NCBI GenBank assembly: GCA_045651685.1
Contig: JAZRSV010000005.1
Span: forward strand, 1-64,000
Origin: CAKVLS01 sp045651685
GTDB lineage: Bacteria; Bacillota; Clostridia; Christensenellales; UBA1242
Length of the DNA stretch: 64,000 nucleotides
Direction of reading: 5' to 3'
Shown here: positions 52,068 to 60,784 of the stretch, piece by piece
Layout of the letters: the number at the start of each line of letters is the position of its first letter
Numbering within the stretch: position 1 is the stretch's first letter
Notes under the pieces: model-generated
What the model saw: the letters and a program-made list of their open reading frames with translations, nothing else
Databases searched by the model: none
What the model was told of the DNA's origin: nothing
Program-made: the position numbers and the translations under genes

Positions 52068-52170
52068 AAAATCACCCTTTTTACATTAATATATTAATTA
52101 TAACTGTAAATATAAAAAAAAGCAAAAACAAATAACAAAATATTTTTTCAAAGAGAAATATTTAACCAAA

Positions 52171-52206
52171 AGCAACAAAAAAATGCCCTATAAAGAGCAT
52201 TTTTTA
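52171..52206 (-). terminator. Terminator after smc
   Basis: Stem around 52177-52188 and 52195-52206 with a G-U pair in the leftward RNA, followed by a run of T. Confidence 0.65.
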
Positions 52207-52208
52207 TA

Positions 52209-55200
52209 TTATTTTGCATTTTTTACAGCTTCACTCAACTTTACAGAAACAAGTTTTGATACACCTTTTTCTTCCATGGTTACACCATACAAGCTATCTG
52301 CAAGTTCCATAGTTGGCTTACGGTGAGTGATAACGATAAATTGTGTCTCTTGAGAGAAGCGTTTTAGATATGTTGCAAATCTCTCAACATTGGCATCGTC
52401 AAGCGCAGCTTCGATTTCGTCAAGCAAGCAGAAAGGCATTGGTCTTAATCTTAATATTGCAAACAAAATTGCAATAGCAGTAAGTGCCTTTTCGCCACCA
52501 CTAAGCAAGGTGATGCTTTGAAGTTTTTTGCCAGGTGGTTCGGCTACAATTTCTACGCCGGCTTGCAAAGGATCATCACTTTCGGTAAGCTCTAATTTTG
52601 CATTACCGCCACCAAACAATTCTTTGAAGATCTTGCTAAAGTTTGCTTGAATTTTTGCAAATTCTGTTTCAAACTTGGTTATCATTTCGGTAGCAAGTTC
52701 TTTTATGATTTGTATTAGATCGTCACGAGCTTTGATCAAGTCTTGAGCTTGAGTATTCATCTCTTCATATCTCTCGCCTACAACTTTGCTCTCTTCGATA
52801 GCGTTAACATTGACATAACCAAGTCGAGAAATTTCTTTCTTTAATCTACCAGCATTGGTGATACCTTCTTGGATGTCATAGTTTTCTTGTTTTAGCTCTA
52901 GACAAGAAGCATATGTAAGTTCGTATTCTTCAAAAATTCTCTCTTGCATTGCCTCAATATCTGTATCGACTTTGGCAAGTGCCATATCTTCTTGATATTT
53001 TTTGTCAAGAGCACGGTTTTGTTCTGAAGTCAAAGAACCTCTTTCTTCATCAAGAGCTTTGTTTTCTGATTGAAGTTTTTGCTTATATTCGTCTAGACCT
53101 GCAAGTTTTGTTTTTACTTGTTCTAGATTTTTTACAGTTTGATCATATTTTGCTTGATCTTGGTTAACTTCAACAATGCTCATAGCACCTTTTATAGTAG
53201 CAGTGACTTTGTTAACAGCTTCGGTAAGATCTTTTATGTTAACTTGTGTTGTCTCGATAAGTTGAGTTAATCTCTCGATCTCTACATCTAGAGCTACAAT
53301 TTCGCTCTCAATGCTTGCAATATTGATCTTAATAGATGTCATATCTTCGTGGTATTGATCTCTCTTTACCTTAAGATCATTAAACATCTTTTGACGAATT
53401 TCGATATTTTCTTGTGCATCATCTTTTGATGTATCAAAATTGCCATTATTTTGGTCAACTTGACTAATAGCAGCAGCTATAAGTTGTACACGCTCTGCAA
53501 TTTGGTCACGCTCTTGACACAAAGCTATACGCTCTTTGTCATGTTCTTCGACAAAAATGTTAAATTGATCAAGCATTTGGCTCTTTTGAGCATTAGTCAC
53601 TTGAGTAGAAACTACAAGTTGATTTGCTTGTTCTATTTCGTTATTTAGAGCGATAAATTGCTTGTTTAGGTCAACTTTTAGTTGTTGATAGTTAGCAAAT
53701 TTTTCTTTTAATTTTTTTAGTTGAGTTGATATTGTTTCTATCTCTGTATCACGCATTAAGATGTTTGATGTGATTGCTTTTTTACTACCACCAGACATAG
53801 AACCTTGTGGATTAATAACATCACCATCAAGAGTGACTATCTTAAACGCAAAGCTACTCTTCTTTGCAAGGTTAACAGCATCATTAATGTCATTTACGAT
53901 AACTGTTCTACCAAGCAATGAGTTAAATACATTGCTAAGTGACTTGTCAAATTTGATAATAGAACTAGCTACGCCATAGCAGTTTTTAACCTTGATCATA
54001 AGTTCTTCGGCAGAATTTAGACCTTTTGGTTTCATTGTAGCTATTGGCAAGAATGTTGCTCTACCCAAATTGTTTTGTTTGAGATAATTAATAAGATCTT
54101 TGCTGTCTTGCTCGTTGCTGGTTATGATATTTTGTATAGCATTGCCCAAAGCGACCTCAATAGCTGTTTCAAAACCTTGAGGTATAGTCATACTAGATGC
54201 TACCAAACCTACTATTTTTTCTTTTAACATACGGTTTGATTCGCTATCTTGCATCAATCTTTTAACGCTATAGTTAAAACCATCATAATCTCTTTGCATA
54301 TCTTCTAATACTTTTTTGCGGTTTTCTAAAATTTGAATATTAGAAGAAGTATTGTTAAGATCTTCTTGATTTTCGTCTATTTGTTGTTTTAGAGCTGATA
54401 ATTTTTCATTTTTCTCATCAAGACTCTTTCTTGCACTAACATATTGGTCGTATGATTTTTGTGCATCAGCTTCTACTTGCTTGCGCTCGCTTTGACGAGA
54501 AGAGATTTTTTGATTTATAACTTCTATTTTTTTGTCAAGCTCGGTTAAGTTTGCAGTATAAGCTTCTTTTTCTGCCTTTAGAGCAGACAAGTTAGACTTG
54601 ATATCAGTTAACTTTGATAAAGCATCTATCATTTGGCGTTGCTTTTCGCTAGCCTCTTCTTCGCTTTGTGTTAGTTGATCTACTATTGCTAGATACTTGT
54701 TAGAGATCTCTTCTGATTGCTTGCGCAAAGACTCCAAAAGTGCTTGTTGGCTCACCTTTTTGTTTTTGTTAGCTTCTAACAACAACTCTGCATTTTGCAT
54801 ATTCATTTGTTGTTTGTTTAGCTCTGCAGATTTTTGTTGTTGCTCTTCTGTCAAAAATTTAATACGCTCTTTGACAAGGTTTGCCTCACCTGCTCGCTTT
54901 TCTAGGCTAACGGTTAGTGTTAATATTTGCTCGTGCAAGTCTTCGATAGTTTTATCAATTTTATCTACTTCTTGCATATTTTCGTTATATTTACGGTTAG
55001 CTGCGTCAATACTGCTTTGTTTTAGGCCAATTTCTTCAAGCAACGCATCAATACGATTTTGAATTTTTTGCTTTGTTTCGCTAGCTGTTTCGTATTGATA
55101 AATGTAGTTGTTAACTTCATAATTTTTTAGATCTTGTTTTAGTTCAAGATATTTTTTTGCGTTTTCGGCTTGCTTTTTTAATGGTCCAAGTTGACGCTCC

Positions 55201-55793
55201 AACTCTGCCAATACGATTTGTACTTGACCCAAGTTGTCTTGTGTACGCTCCAACTTGCGCTCTGCTTCTACCTTACGAGACTTAAATTTTGAAATGCCTG
55301 CAGCTTCTTCAAATATTGCACGGCGGTTTTCTGGTTTAGAACTGATAATTTCTTCTACCTTACCTTGACCGATAATAGAATAACCATCACGACCAATACC
55401 AGAGTCATGCAAAGCATTTACTATATCTTTTAGTCTGCAAGGAGTACGGTTGATAAGATATTCACTCTCACCAGAACGATACAACTTACGAGTAAGCACG
55501 ATTTCATTAAAGTCTAGGTTAAAGTTGCGTTGTGTATTGTCAAAAACAAGCGAAACTTCGCAGTAGCTTAAACTTTTTCTTTTTTCGGTACCATTAAAGA
55601 TAACATCTTGCATGCTAGAACCACGCAAAAGCTTGGTTGATTGCTCACCCAAAACCCAACGGATAGCATCGGCAACATTACTCTTACCACAACCGTTAGG
55701 ACCAACGATAGCTGTGATACCTGGTTCAAATTTTATTGTTAACTTGTCTGCAAATGACTTAAAACCAGCAAGTTCTATTTGTTTGAAATTCAC
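52209..55793 (-). CDS. smc: Chromosome segregation protein SMC
   Basis: A 1194-aa ATPase that condenses and organises the chromosome with ScpAB. Walker A IVGPNGCGKSNVADAIRW (about 30-47), Q-loop, two long coiled coils (about 170-510 and 660-1015), hinge at about 515-655 with NPQGSMSGGSKK just after it, the ABC signature LLSGGEKALTAIAILFAIL (positions about 1088-1106) and Walker B PFCLLDEIEAALDD. It lies between rnc and ftsY, the standard order. Confidence 0.98.
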   Translation of the reverse strand: MNFKQIELAGFKSFADKLTIKFEPGITAIVGPNGCGKSNVADAIRWVLGEQSTKLLRGSSMQDVIFNGTEKRKSLSYCEVSLVFDNTQRNFNLDFNEIVLTRKLYRSGESEYLINRTPCRLKDIVNALHDSGIGRDGYSIIGQGKVEEIISSKPENRRAIFEEAAGISKFKSRKVEAERKLERTQDNLGQVQIVLAELERQLGPLKKQAENAKKYLELKQDLKNYEVNNYIYQYETASETKQKIQNRIDALLEEIGLKQSSIDAANRKYNENMQEVDKIDKTIEDLHEQILTLTVSLEKRAGEANLVKERIKFLTEEQQQKSAELNKQQMNMQNAELLLEANKNKKVSQQALLESLRKQSEEISNKYLAIVDQLTQSEEEASEKQRQMIDALSKLTDIKSNLSALKAEKEAYTANLTELDKKIEVINQKISSRQSERKQVEADAQKSYDQYVSARKSLDEKNEKLSALKQQIDENQEDLNNTSSNIQILENRKKVLEDMQRDYDGFNYSVKRLMQDSESNRMLKEKIVGLVASSMTIPQGFETAIEVALGNAIQNIITSNEQDSKDLINYLKQNNLGRATFLPIATMKPKGLNSAEELMIKVKNCYGVASSIIKFDKSLSNVFNSLLGRTVIVNDINDAVNLAKKSSFAFKIVTLDGDVINPQGSMSGGSKKAITSNILMRDTEIETISTQLKKLKEKFANYQQLKVDLNKQFIALNNEIEQANQLVVSTQVTNAQKSQMLDQFNIFVEEHDKERIALCQERDQIAERVQLIAAAISQVDQNNGNFDTSKDDAQENIEIRQKMFNDLKVKRDQYHEDMTSIKINIASIESEIVALDVEIERLTQLIETTQVNIKDLTEAVNKVTATIKGAMSIVEVNQDQAKYDQTVKNLEQVKTKLAGLDEYKQKLQSENKALDEERGSLTSEQNRALDKKYQEDMALAKVDTDIEAMQERIFEEYELTYASCLELKQENYDIQEGITNAGRLKKEISRLGYVNVNAIEESKVVGERYEEMNTQAQDLIKARDDLIQIIKELATEMITKFETEFAKIQANFSKIFKELFGGGNAKLELTESDDPLQAGVEIVAEPPGKKLQSITLLSGGEKALTAIAILFAILRLRPMPFCLLDEIEAALDDANVERFATYLKRFSQETQFIVITHRKPTMELADSLYGVTMEEKGVSKLVSVKLSEAVKNAK

Positions 55794-55794
55794 T

Positions 55795-56466
55795 TTAGTT
55801 TTCCTTTTTATTTAATATTTGTATACAGTTTTTTGCAGCTTCTATCTCGGCAAGCTTTTTTGATTTGCCATAGCCGCACGCCATAAACTGTTGATTGATA
55901 TAAACTTCACTCTTAAAGGCAAATTGCTCATTGTCACTTTCACAACTTTTATAACTTAATTTGTCTTGAGGATTGTGTTGTACCAACTCTTGTAGAGTGG
56001 TCTTGTAGTCTATATTGTTTTGTAAAAAGTCTTTTATTAAACTGTCTACATCCAAAAATCTAAATATAAATTTTTTAGCTTCGTCTATACCACCATCAAG
56101 GTATATAGCACCAAGCAAAGCTTCGTACAAATCAGCTTTTATCGAAGAAAAATCGGTATTTGTCTGCTTTAACAAACTACTACCAAGTTTTACATAGTCA
56201 AACAAACCCAACTTGTCAATAACTTGTTTTAGAGTGCTGGCACTAACAAGTTGAGCTTTTAATTTAGAAAGTTTACCTTCTGGGTCAGCAAGATAGTTGT
56301 ATAGGTATTCGCTCATCACAAAACCAAGTATACTATCCCCCAAAAACTCTAATCTTTCGTTGCTTTTTGTATTATGTTCGTTAGCATAAGAAGAATGTGT
56401 AAAGGCATTTTCTATCAAAGATACATCTCTAAAGTTGTATCCGATAGTCAAATATACTTGTTTCAT
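55795..56466 (-). CDS. rnc: Ribonuclease III
   Basis: Cleaves double-stranded RNA in rRNA and mRNA processing; 223 aa. The catalytic signature NERLEFLGDSILGFVMSEYL lies at about 36-55, a second acidic site in KADLYEALLGAIYLDGG at about 108, and a dsRNA-binding domain from about 155 with the final AEIEAAKNCIQIL. It overlaps plsX by one base. Confidence 0.97.
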   Translation of the reverse strand: MKQVYLTIGYNFRDVSLIENAFTHSSYANEHNTKSNERLEFLGDSILGFVMSEYLYNYLADPEGKLSKLKAQLVSASTLKQVIDKLGLFDYVKLGSSLLKQTNTDFSSIKADLYEALLGAIYLDGGIDEAKKFIFRFLDVDSLIKDFLQNNIDYKTTLQELVQHNPQDKLSYKSCESDNEQFAFKSEVYINQQFMACGYGKSKKLAEIEAAKNCIQILNKKEN

Positions 56467-57476
56467 TATTCTACTATTTCCTTGCTCAAACTCTCTTCTA
56501 TAGTTGTAATAAAGTTTGTGCTGTGCATCTTAACAATATTTTCGATACTTCTAAATATTGCCAAAGCATCACTAGAACCATGAGATTTTATAACCAACTT
56601 TCTTATACCCAAAAATGGTGAGCCACCATAATTGTTATAGTTAAGGTCTGCTTTGATATTTTTGAAAGCTTTGTTCATAAACAAATAGCCAAACTTTGCA
56701 CTTGCGCTTGCCTTAATGTTCTTTTTTACAACTTTCATAGCAAACAAAATAGCACCTTCGGTTGATTTTAGCAAGATATTGCCATAAAAACCATCAGTCA
56801 CAACTACATCGTATTTGCCACTTAAAAAGTCTCTTGCTTCCATATTGCCTACAAAGTTAATGTTAGGCATCTTTTTTAACTCTTCAAAGCACTCTTTGGT
56901 AAACTCATTGCCTTTTTTGTCTTCTACACCAATATTAAGCAAAGCTACTCTGGGATTTTCTACCCCACATACTTGCTTCATGTACACACTGCCCATAAGA
57001 GCAAAGTGACAGATGTTAAGAGATTTACAATCTACATTGGCACCCGCGTCTACAAGCAAAACTCTACCACCATCTTGTGTTGGCAACAATGGTGACAAAC
57101 AAGGGCGAGAAATACCCCTAATTCTACCAATTTTTAAGAACGAGCCAGTTAATACTGCGCCGGTAGAACCAGTAGAAACCAAACCAACAACATCTTTGTC
57201 AGCCTTTAGTGTGTCAAAAGCTTTTACCATAGAAGAATCGGTTTTTTGTTTTATCGCCTCGGTTGGCACATCGGTATTAAGAACCTCTTGTGTACAGCCG
57301 ATAACTTGCACGCGATCGCCTGTATAGTTTAGCTCTTTTAGTGCTTGATCAATTTGATCTTGATAGCCGGTAAGAACAACTGTTAGGTCGTCAAAAGCTT
57401 CTACACCTCTTACTGCACCTAATACTATTTCTTTGCAGCCATTATCAGCACCACAAGTATCGATTACTATTTTCAT
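56466..57476 (-). CDS. plsX: Phosphate acyltransferase PlsX
   Basis: Makes acyl-phosphate from acyl-ACP for phosphatidic acid synthesis. The 336-aa protein has MKIVIDTCGADNGCKEIVLGAVRG at the start (24 residues at 1-24), GLVSTGSTGAVLTGSFLKIGRI at about 99-120, and SRPCLSPLLPT, all typical. AGGAGT precedes the ATG. It leads the plsX-rnc-smc-ftsY unit; fapR, fabD and acpP, the usual neighbours, are not here. Confidence 0.96.
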   Translation of the reverse strand: MKIVIDTCGADNGCKEIVLGAVRGVEAFDDLTVVLTGYQDQIDQALKELNYTGDRVQVIGCTQEVLNTDVPTEAIKQKTDSSMVKAFDTLKADKDVVGLVSTGSTGAVLTGSFLKIGRIRGISRPCLSPLLPTQDGGRVLLVDAGANVDCKSLNICHFALMGSVYMKQVCGVENPRVALLNIGVEDKKGNEFTKECFEELKKMPNINFVGNMEARDFLSGKYDVVVTDGFYGNILLKSTEGAILFAMKVVKKNIKASASAKFGYLFMNKAFKNIKADLNYNNYGGSPFLGIRKLVIKSHGSSDALAIFRSIENIVKMHSTNFITTIEESLSKEIVE

Positions 57477-57500
57477 ACAAACTCCTATTGCAGAAATTTA

Positions 57501-57536
57501 CTTGATAATAGTTTTAGCAACAAACCTATTGTCAAG
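57501..57536 (-). promoter_or_regulatory. plsX promoter spanned by an inverted repeat
   Basis: An 11-base inverted repeat with one mismatch (57501-57511 and 57526-57536, 14-base centre) contains in its arms a perfect TTGACA (57530-57535) and a TATTAT (57505-57510), 19 bp apart when read leftward. The long spacer and symmetric arms suggest a regulated promoter. It does not match the FapR site I remember. The rest of 57537-57640 is AT-rich with nothing clear. Confidence 0.55.
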
Positions 57537-57640
57537 TACACTTCTTGCATTTTTACATAATACATTTTATTATACATAAATATATATTATTTAACAACTA
57601 ATTACGCACAATTTTGGATATTTTTTCTACATATAGCAAC

Positions 57641-57669
57641 AAAAAAAAGACTACAAATGTAGTCTTTTT
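57641..57669 (-). terminator. Terminator after rpmF
   Basis: Eleven-base perfect arms AAAAAGACTAC/GTAGTCTTTTT (57644-57654, 57659-57669). A second small hairpin (GGGTT/AACCC) lies at 57683-57698, between rpmF and this one. Confidence 0.85.
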
Positions 57670-57713
57670 GTATGCATTTTTATGGGTTAGCAAAACCCAA
57701 AGGCAAAATATAA

Positions 57714-57908
57714 TTATTTAGATTCTTTCTTTTCTTTTTTTGCTACTACTTCTTTGCCATCATAGTATCCACAGTTTTTGCAAACAACATGAGGTTGTTT
57801 AGCTTCTTTACAATGTGGGCATTCTACAAGAGTAGGAGCTGTTGCCTTCCAATTAGCATTGCGAGAATTTCTTCTTGCTTTTGATACTTTTGTTTTTGGT
57901 ACTGCCAT
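57714..57908 (-). CDS. rpmF: 50S ribosomal protein L32
   Basis: A 64-aa protein with MAVPKTKVSKARRNSR and a complete zinc ribbon, CPHC and CKNC (about 34-53). The tail is Lys-rich. It follows the DUF177 gene by 12 bases, a pairing conserved widely. Confidence 0.98.
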   Translation of the reverse strand: MAVPKTKVSKARRNSRNANWKATAPTLVECPHCKEAKQPHVVCKNCGYYDGKEVVAKKEKKESK

Positions 57909-57920
57909 TTCACTATCCCC

Positions 57921-58433
57921 CTAATTATTTTTATCCAAATTTTTTAATTTGTAAAATGGATTATTTTGTTTTTCTAGTTCTGCTTCTATATCTTCACAAC
58001 TACATTGGTAGTTATTAAGATTTTTGCCACAGTGTCTACACAAACCTTTGCAATCAGGTTTACACATCATCTTTGATGGCAAACTAACTAAAAGATTGTC
58101 TATTAGTGGTTTTGAAATATCTACTGTGTTAGAACCTAATTCGTAATAATTACTAAATTCGTCAAGCGAGTTTGCAAAAGTTTCTTCAACATCAAAGTCT
58201 ATTGTATAAACAAACTCTTCGCCACAGGCATCACACATAACATTAAGCTTTGCTTGGGCTTTTGCAAAAACTTTTAGGGTTTCAAACTCATAAATCATTG
58301 TACCAATAAGTTTGACATCTTGAACAAATGTATAACCTCTAAAGGCTATTAATTCGTTGTCAATTGGTACTTGCAAATCTATATCAATTTGTTTGCCTTG
58401 ATTAAATTGTGCTTGTTGAAAATTTAATAACAT
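57921..58433 (-). CDS. DUF177 (YceD) family protein
   Basis: A 170-aa member of the YceD family, linked to 23S rRNA or 50S assembly in other organisms. It has CDACGEEFVYTIDFDVEETF at about 86-105 and a Cys-rich C-terminus, CKPDCKGLCRHCGKNLNNYQCSC (positions about 132-155), which probably binds zinc. No clear ribosome binding site precedes the ATG and the leader is predicted to be only about 11 bases. Confidence 0.9.
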   Translation of the reverse strand: MLLNFQQAQFNQGKQIDIDLQVPIDNELIAFRGYTFVQDVKLIGTMIYEFETLKVFAKAQAKLNVMCDACGEEFVYTIDFDVEETFANSLDEFSNYYELGSNTVDISKPLIDNLLVSLPSKMMCKPDCKGLCRHCGKNLNNYQCSCEDIEAELEKQNNPFYKLKNLDKNN

Positions 58434-58450
58434 ATAAAACCACTGTGTAT

Positions 58451-58478
58451 ATTATATACAAATAAAACAATTTGTCAA
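58451..58478 (-). promoter_or_regulatory. Consensus promoter of DUF177-rpmF
   Basis: Read leftward: TTGACA (58473-58478), 16-bp spacer, TATAAT (58451-58456). The predicted start near 58444 leaves about 11 bases before the start codon. Confidence 0.82.
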
Positions 58479-58494
58479 CACTTTTTGATAAGGT

Positions 58495-59691
58495 TTATTT
58501 GCCTTCTACTAGTTTTTTGGTTTCTCTAGCGATCAAAATTTCTTCGTCGGTAGGTACTACATAAACAGCTACTTTTGAAGTTGGTTTAGAGATTAGGCAT
58601 ACTTCACCTCTAGTAAAGTTGCGATTTGCATCAAAGTCAAAGTCAACACCCAAAAACTCCATATCTGCCATAACAGCTTCTCTAACATCGTCACGGTTTT
58701 CACCACTACCAGCTGTAAATGTGATAACATCTACACCACCCATAGCTGCTGCATAAGCACCAATGTACTTTTTAACTCTATAATTAAACATATCAAGAGC
58801 AAGTCTAGCTCTGTCGTTGCCTTCTTTGCTAGCTTTGATAACATCTCTGATATCGCTTGATACACCACTAACACCCAAGAAACCACTCTTTTTGTTAGCA
58901 GCATTGATAACTTCTTTAATAGACATACCAGTGTTGTCCATCATATATTCGGCTACTGCCATATCGATGTCACCACAACGGCTACCCATCATAAGACCTT
59001 CTAGTGGAGTTAGACCCATAGAAGTATCTACACACTTACCATTTTTGATAGCACAAACGCTTGCACCATTGCCCAAGTGGCAGTTGATAACTTTTAGATC
59101 AGATCTACCAGTGATACGCTCTACTTCGCTAGAAATAAAGTCATGGCTCATACCGTGGAAACCATATTTTCTAACGCCATATTTTTCTAACCATTCGTAT
59201 GGTACTGGATAAGTATAAGCATAATCTGGCATAGTTGCATGAAAACCAGTGTCAAACAAAGCAACATTTGGTTTACCAGGCATAACTTGTTGACAAGCTT
59301 TTACACCAAGGATATTTGGTGGCATATGCAAAGGTCCAAGTGGAACTAATTTTTCTAGATTAGCCATAACTTCGTCTGTGATCAAAGTTGCTTTGTTATA
59401 AATAGTACCACCATGCAATACTCTGTGACCAATAGCACCGATCTCATCAAGAGATTTGATAGCGCCGATGTTTTGATCTTGCAATGTCTTTAGTACAAGT
59501 TCGATACCTTGTTCGTGATTGCTCAATTGTTGTTCGATTAGATGAGCTTGTCCGTTAATTTTGTGTGTTAGTTGAGAACCTTGCAAACCGATTTTTTCTA
59601 CCAAACCTTTTGCAACTACTTTCTCATTGTCCATGTCAATAAGCTGATATTTTATAGAGCTGCTACCAGCATTAATTACTAAAACTTTCAT
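58495..59691 (-). CDS. ackA: Acetate kinase
   Basis: Makes ATP and acetate from acetyl phosphate, the last step of acetate fermentation. The 398-aa ASKHA-fold enzyme has LVINAGSSSIKYQL (about 3-16), the catalytic VALFDTGFHATMP (about 142), HLGNGASVCAI (about 206) and GGVDVITFTAGSGEN (about 320). AAGGAG precedes the ATG. It lies ten bases after pta. Confidence 0.98.
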   Translation of the reverse strand: MKVLVINAGSSSIKYQLIDMDNEKVVAKGLVEKIGLQGSQLTHKINGQAHLIEQQLSNHEQGIELVLKTLQDQNIGAIKSLDEIGAIGHRVLHGGTIYNKATLITDEVMANLEKLVPLGPLHMPPNILGVKACQQVMPGKPNVALFDTGFHATMPDYAYTYPVPYEWLEKYGVRKYGFHGMSHDFISSEVERITGRSDLKVINCHLGNGASVCAIKNGKCVDTSMGLTPLEGLMMGSRCGDIDMAVAEYMMDNTGMSIKEVINAANKKSGFLGVSGVSSDIRDVIKASKEGNDRARLALDMFNYRVKKYIGAYAAAMGGVDVITFTAGSGENRDDVREAVMADMEFLGVDFDFDANRNFTRGEVCLISKPTSKVAVYVVPTDEEILIARETKKLVEGK

Positions 59692-59701
59692 ATTTTTCTC
59701 C

Positions 59702-60700
59702 TTAACTAATTTGTGTTTGCAACGCTGTAACAGCTGTTAGCAAAACGATATCATCAACATTGCAGCCACGAGACAAATCGTTGACTGGTTTGTTAAAGCC
59801 TTGTTGTATTTGACCTACTGCTTGCAATCTGCCAAATCTTTCTGCAATTTTGTATCCGATGTTGGCACTGTTTAGATCTGGGAAGACCAAAACATTAGCT
59901 TCGCCAGCAACTTTGCTCTTTGGTGCTTTTAGTTTACCAACAGATTTTACTACAGATGCATCAAATTGCAATTCGCCATCAACAAGCAAATTTTTGTCTT
60001 TTTTCTTAATAATCTCTAAAGCTTCTTTCATCTTTAGTATGCTTGGGTGATCACCACCACTACCATAACTAGAAAAAGATAGTAGAGAAACTTTTGGAGT
60101 TATTTGTGCAAGCAATTTTGCAGTGTCTACTGTTGCAAAAACTATATCACTAAGTTGCTCACTTGTTGGGTCTATATTAAGACTTGTGTCTGTAAAGAAA
60201 ATAGTGTTATTTTCGCCATATCCTAATTTTTGAGTACCAACAAACATTGTGCAAGAAGATATTGTATTAATACCTTTTTTTGCTTTAATAATTTGCAAGC
60301 CTGGTCTTAACGAATCTGCAGTAGAAGTTTCTGCACCACCCAAAGTGCCATCAGCATAGTCACATTGAACCATCATAGCAGCAAAATAAAATGGGTTGTC
60401 AGTCACCAAAGCTGTTGCTTGTTCGATAGTCATGCCTTTTGCTTTGCGCATCTCATAAAATTTTTCTGCAAACTCTTTTGTAAGTTCGCTATCTTTTGGG
60501 TTAATAATTGTAGCACCTTTAAGATTAAAACCCTTGTTTAGTATAACTTCTGGGTCACCTATAAGTATAGGTCTAGCAATATGTTTTTTTAGGACTTTTT
60601 CTACAGCGCCCAAAACTCTGTCACTAAAAGCTGCTTCTGGATAAACTACTGACTTGTTTAATGCGGCAGCTCTTTTTAATAAGTTTTTTACCTTAAACAT
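59702..60700 (-). CDS. pta: Phosphate acetyltransferase
   Basis: Converts acetyl-CoA to acetyl phosphate. The 332-aa protein is the short single-domain form: VVYPEAAFSDRVLGAVEKV (about 19), NPFYFAAMMVQCDYADGTLGGA (positions about 101-122), SFSSYGSGGDHPS and VLVFPDLNSANIGYKIAERFG. Operon with ackA, for energy-yielding acetate production. Confidence 0.97.
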   Translation of the reverse strand: MFKVKNLLKRAAALNKSVVYPEAAFSDRVLGAVEKVLKKHIARPILIGDPEVILNKGFNLKGATIINPKDSELTKEFAEKFYEMRKAKGMTIEQATALVTDNPFYFAAMMVQCDYADGTLGGAETSTADSLRPGLQIIKAKKGINTISSCTMFVGTQKLGYGENNTIFFTDTSLNIDPTSEQLSDIVFATVDTAKLLAQITPKVSLLSFSSYGSGGDHPSILKMKEALEIIKKKDKNLLVDGELQFDASVVKSVGKLKAPKSKVAGEANVLVFPDLNSANIGYKIAERFGRLQAVGQIQQGFNKPVNDLSRGCNVDDIVLLTAVTALQTQIS

Positions 60701-60718
60701 AAAAACTCCTTAATTTGT

Positions 60719-60747
60719 TTGTAAAGACTGAAATATTCAGATATAAT
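60719..60747 (+). promoter_or_regulatory. Sigma-A promoter of tmcAL
   Basis: TTGTAA (60719-60724), 17-bp spacer, perfect TATAAT (60742-60747), pointing rightward from the divergent gap with pta. Confidence 0.7.
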
Positions 60748-60784
60748 AACTATATACCAAGATTAAAAAAAAGTAAAATGTTTT

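Noticed and set aside
57501..57536. FapR operator before plsX
   Set aside because: The 11-base arms and 14-base centre do not match the 17-bp FapR site as I remember it.
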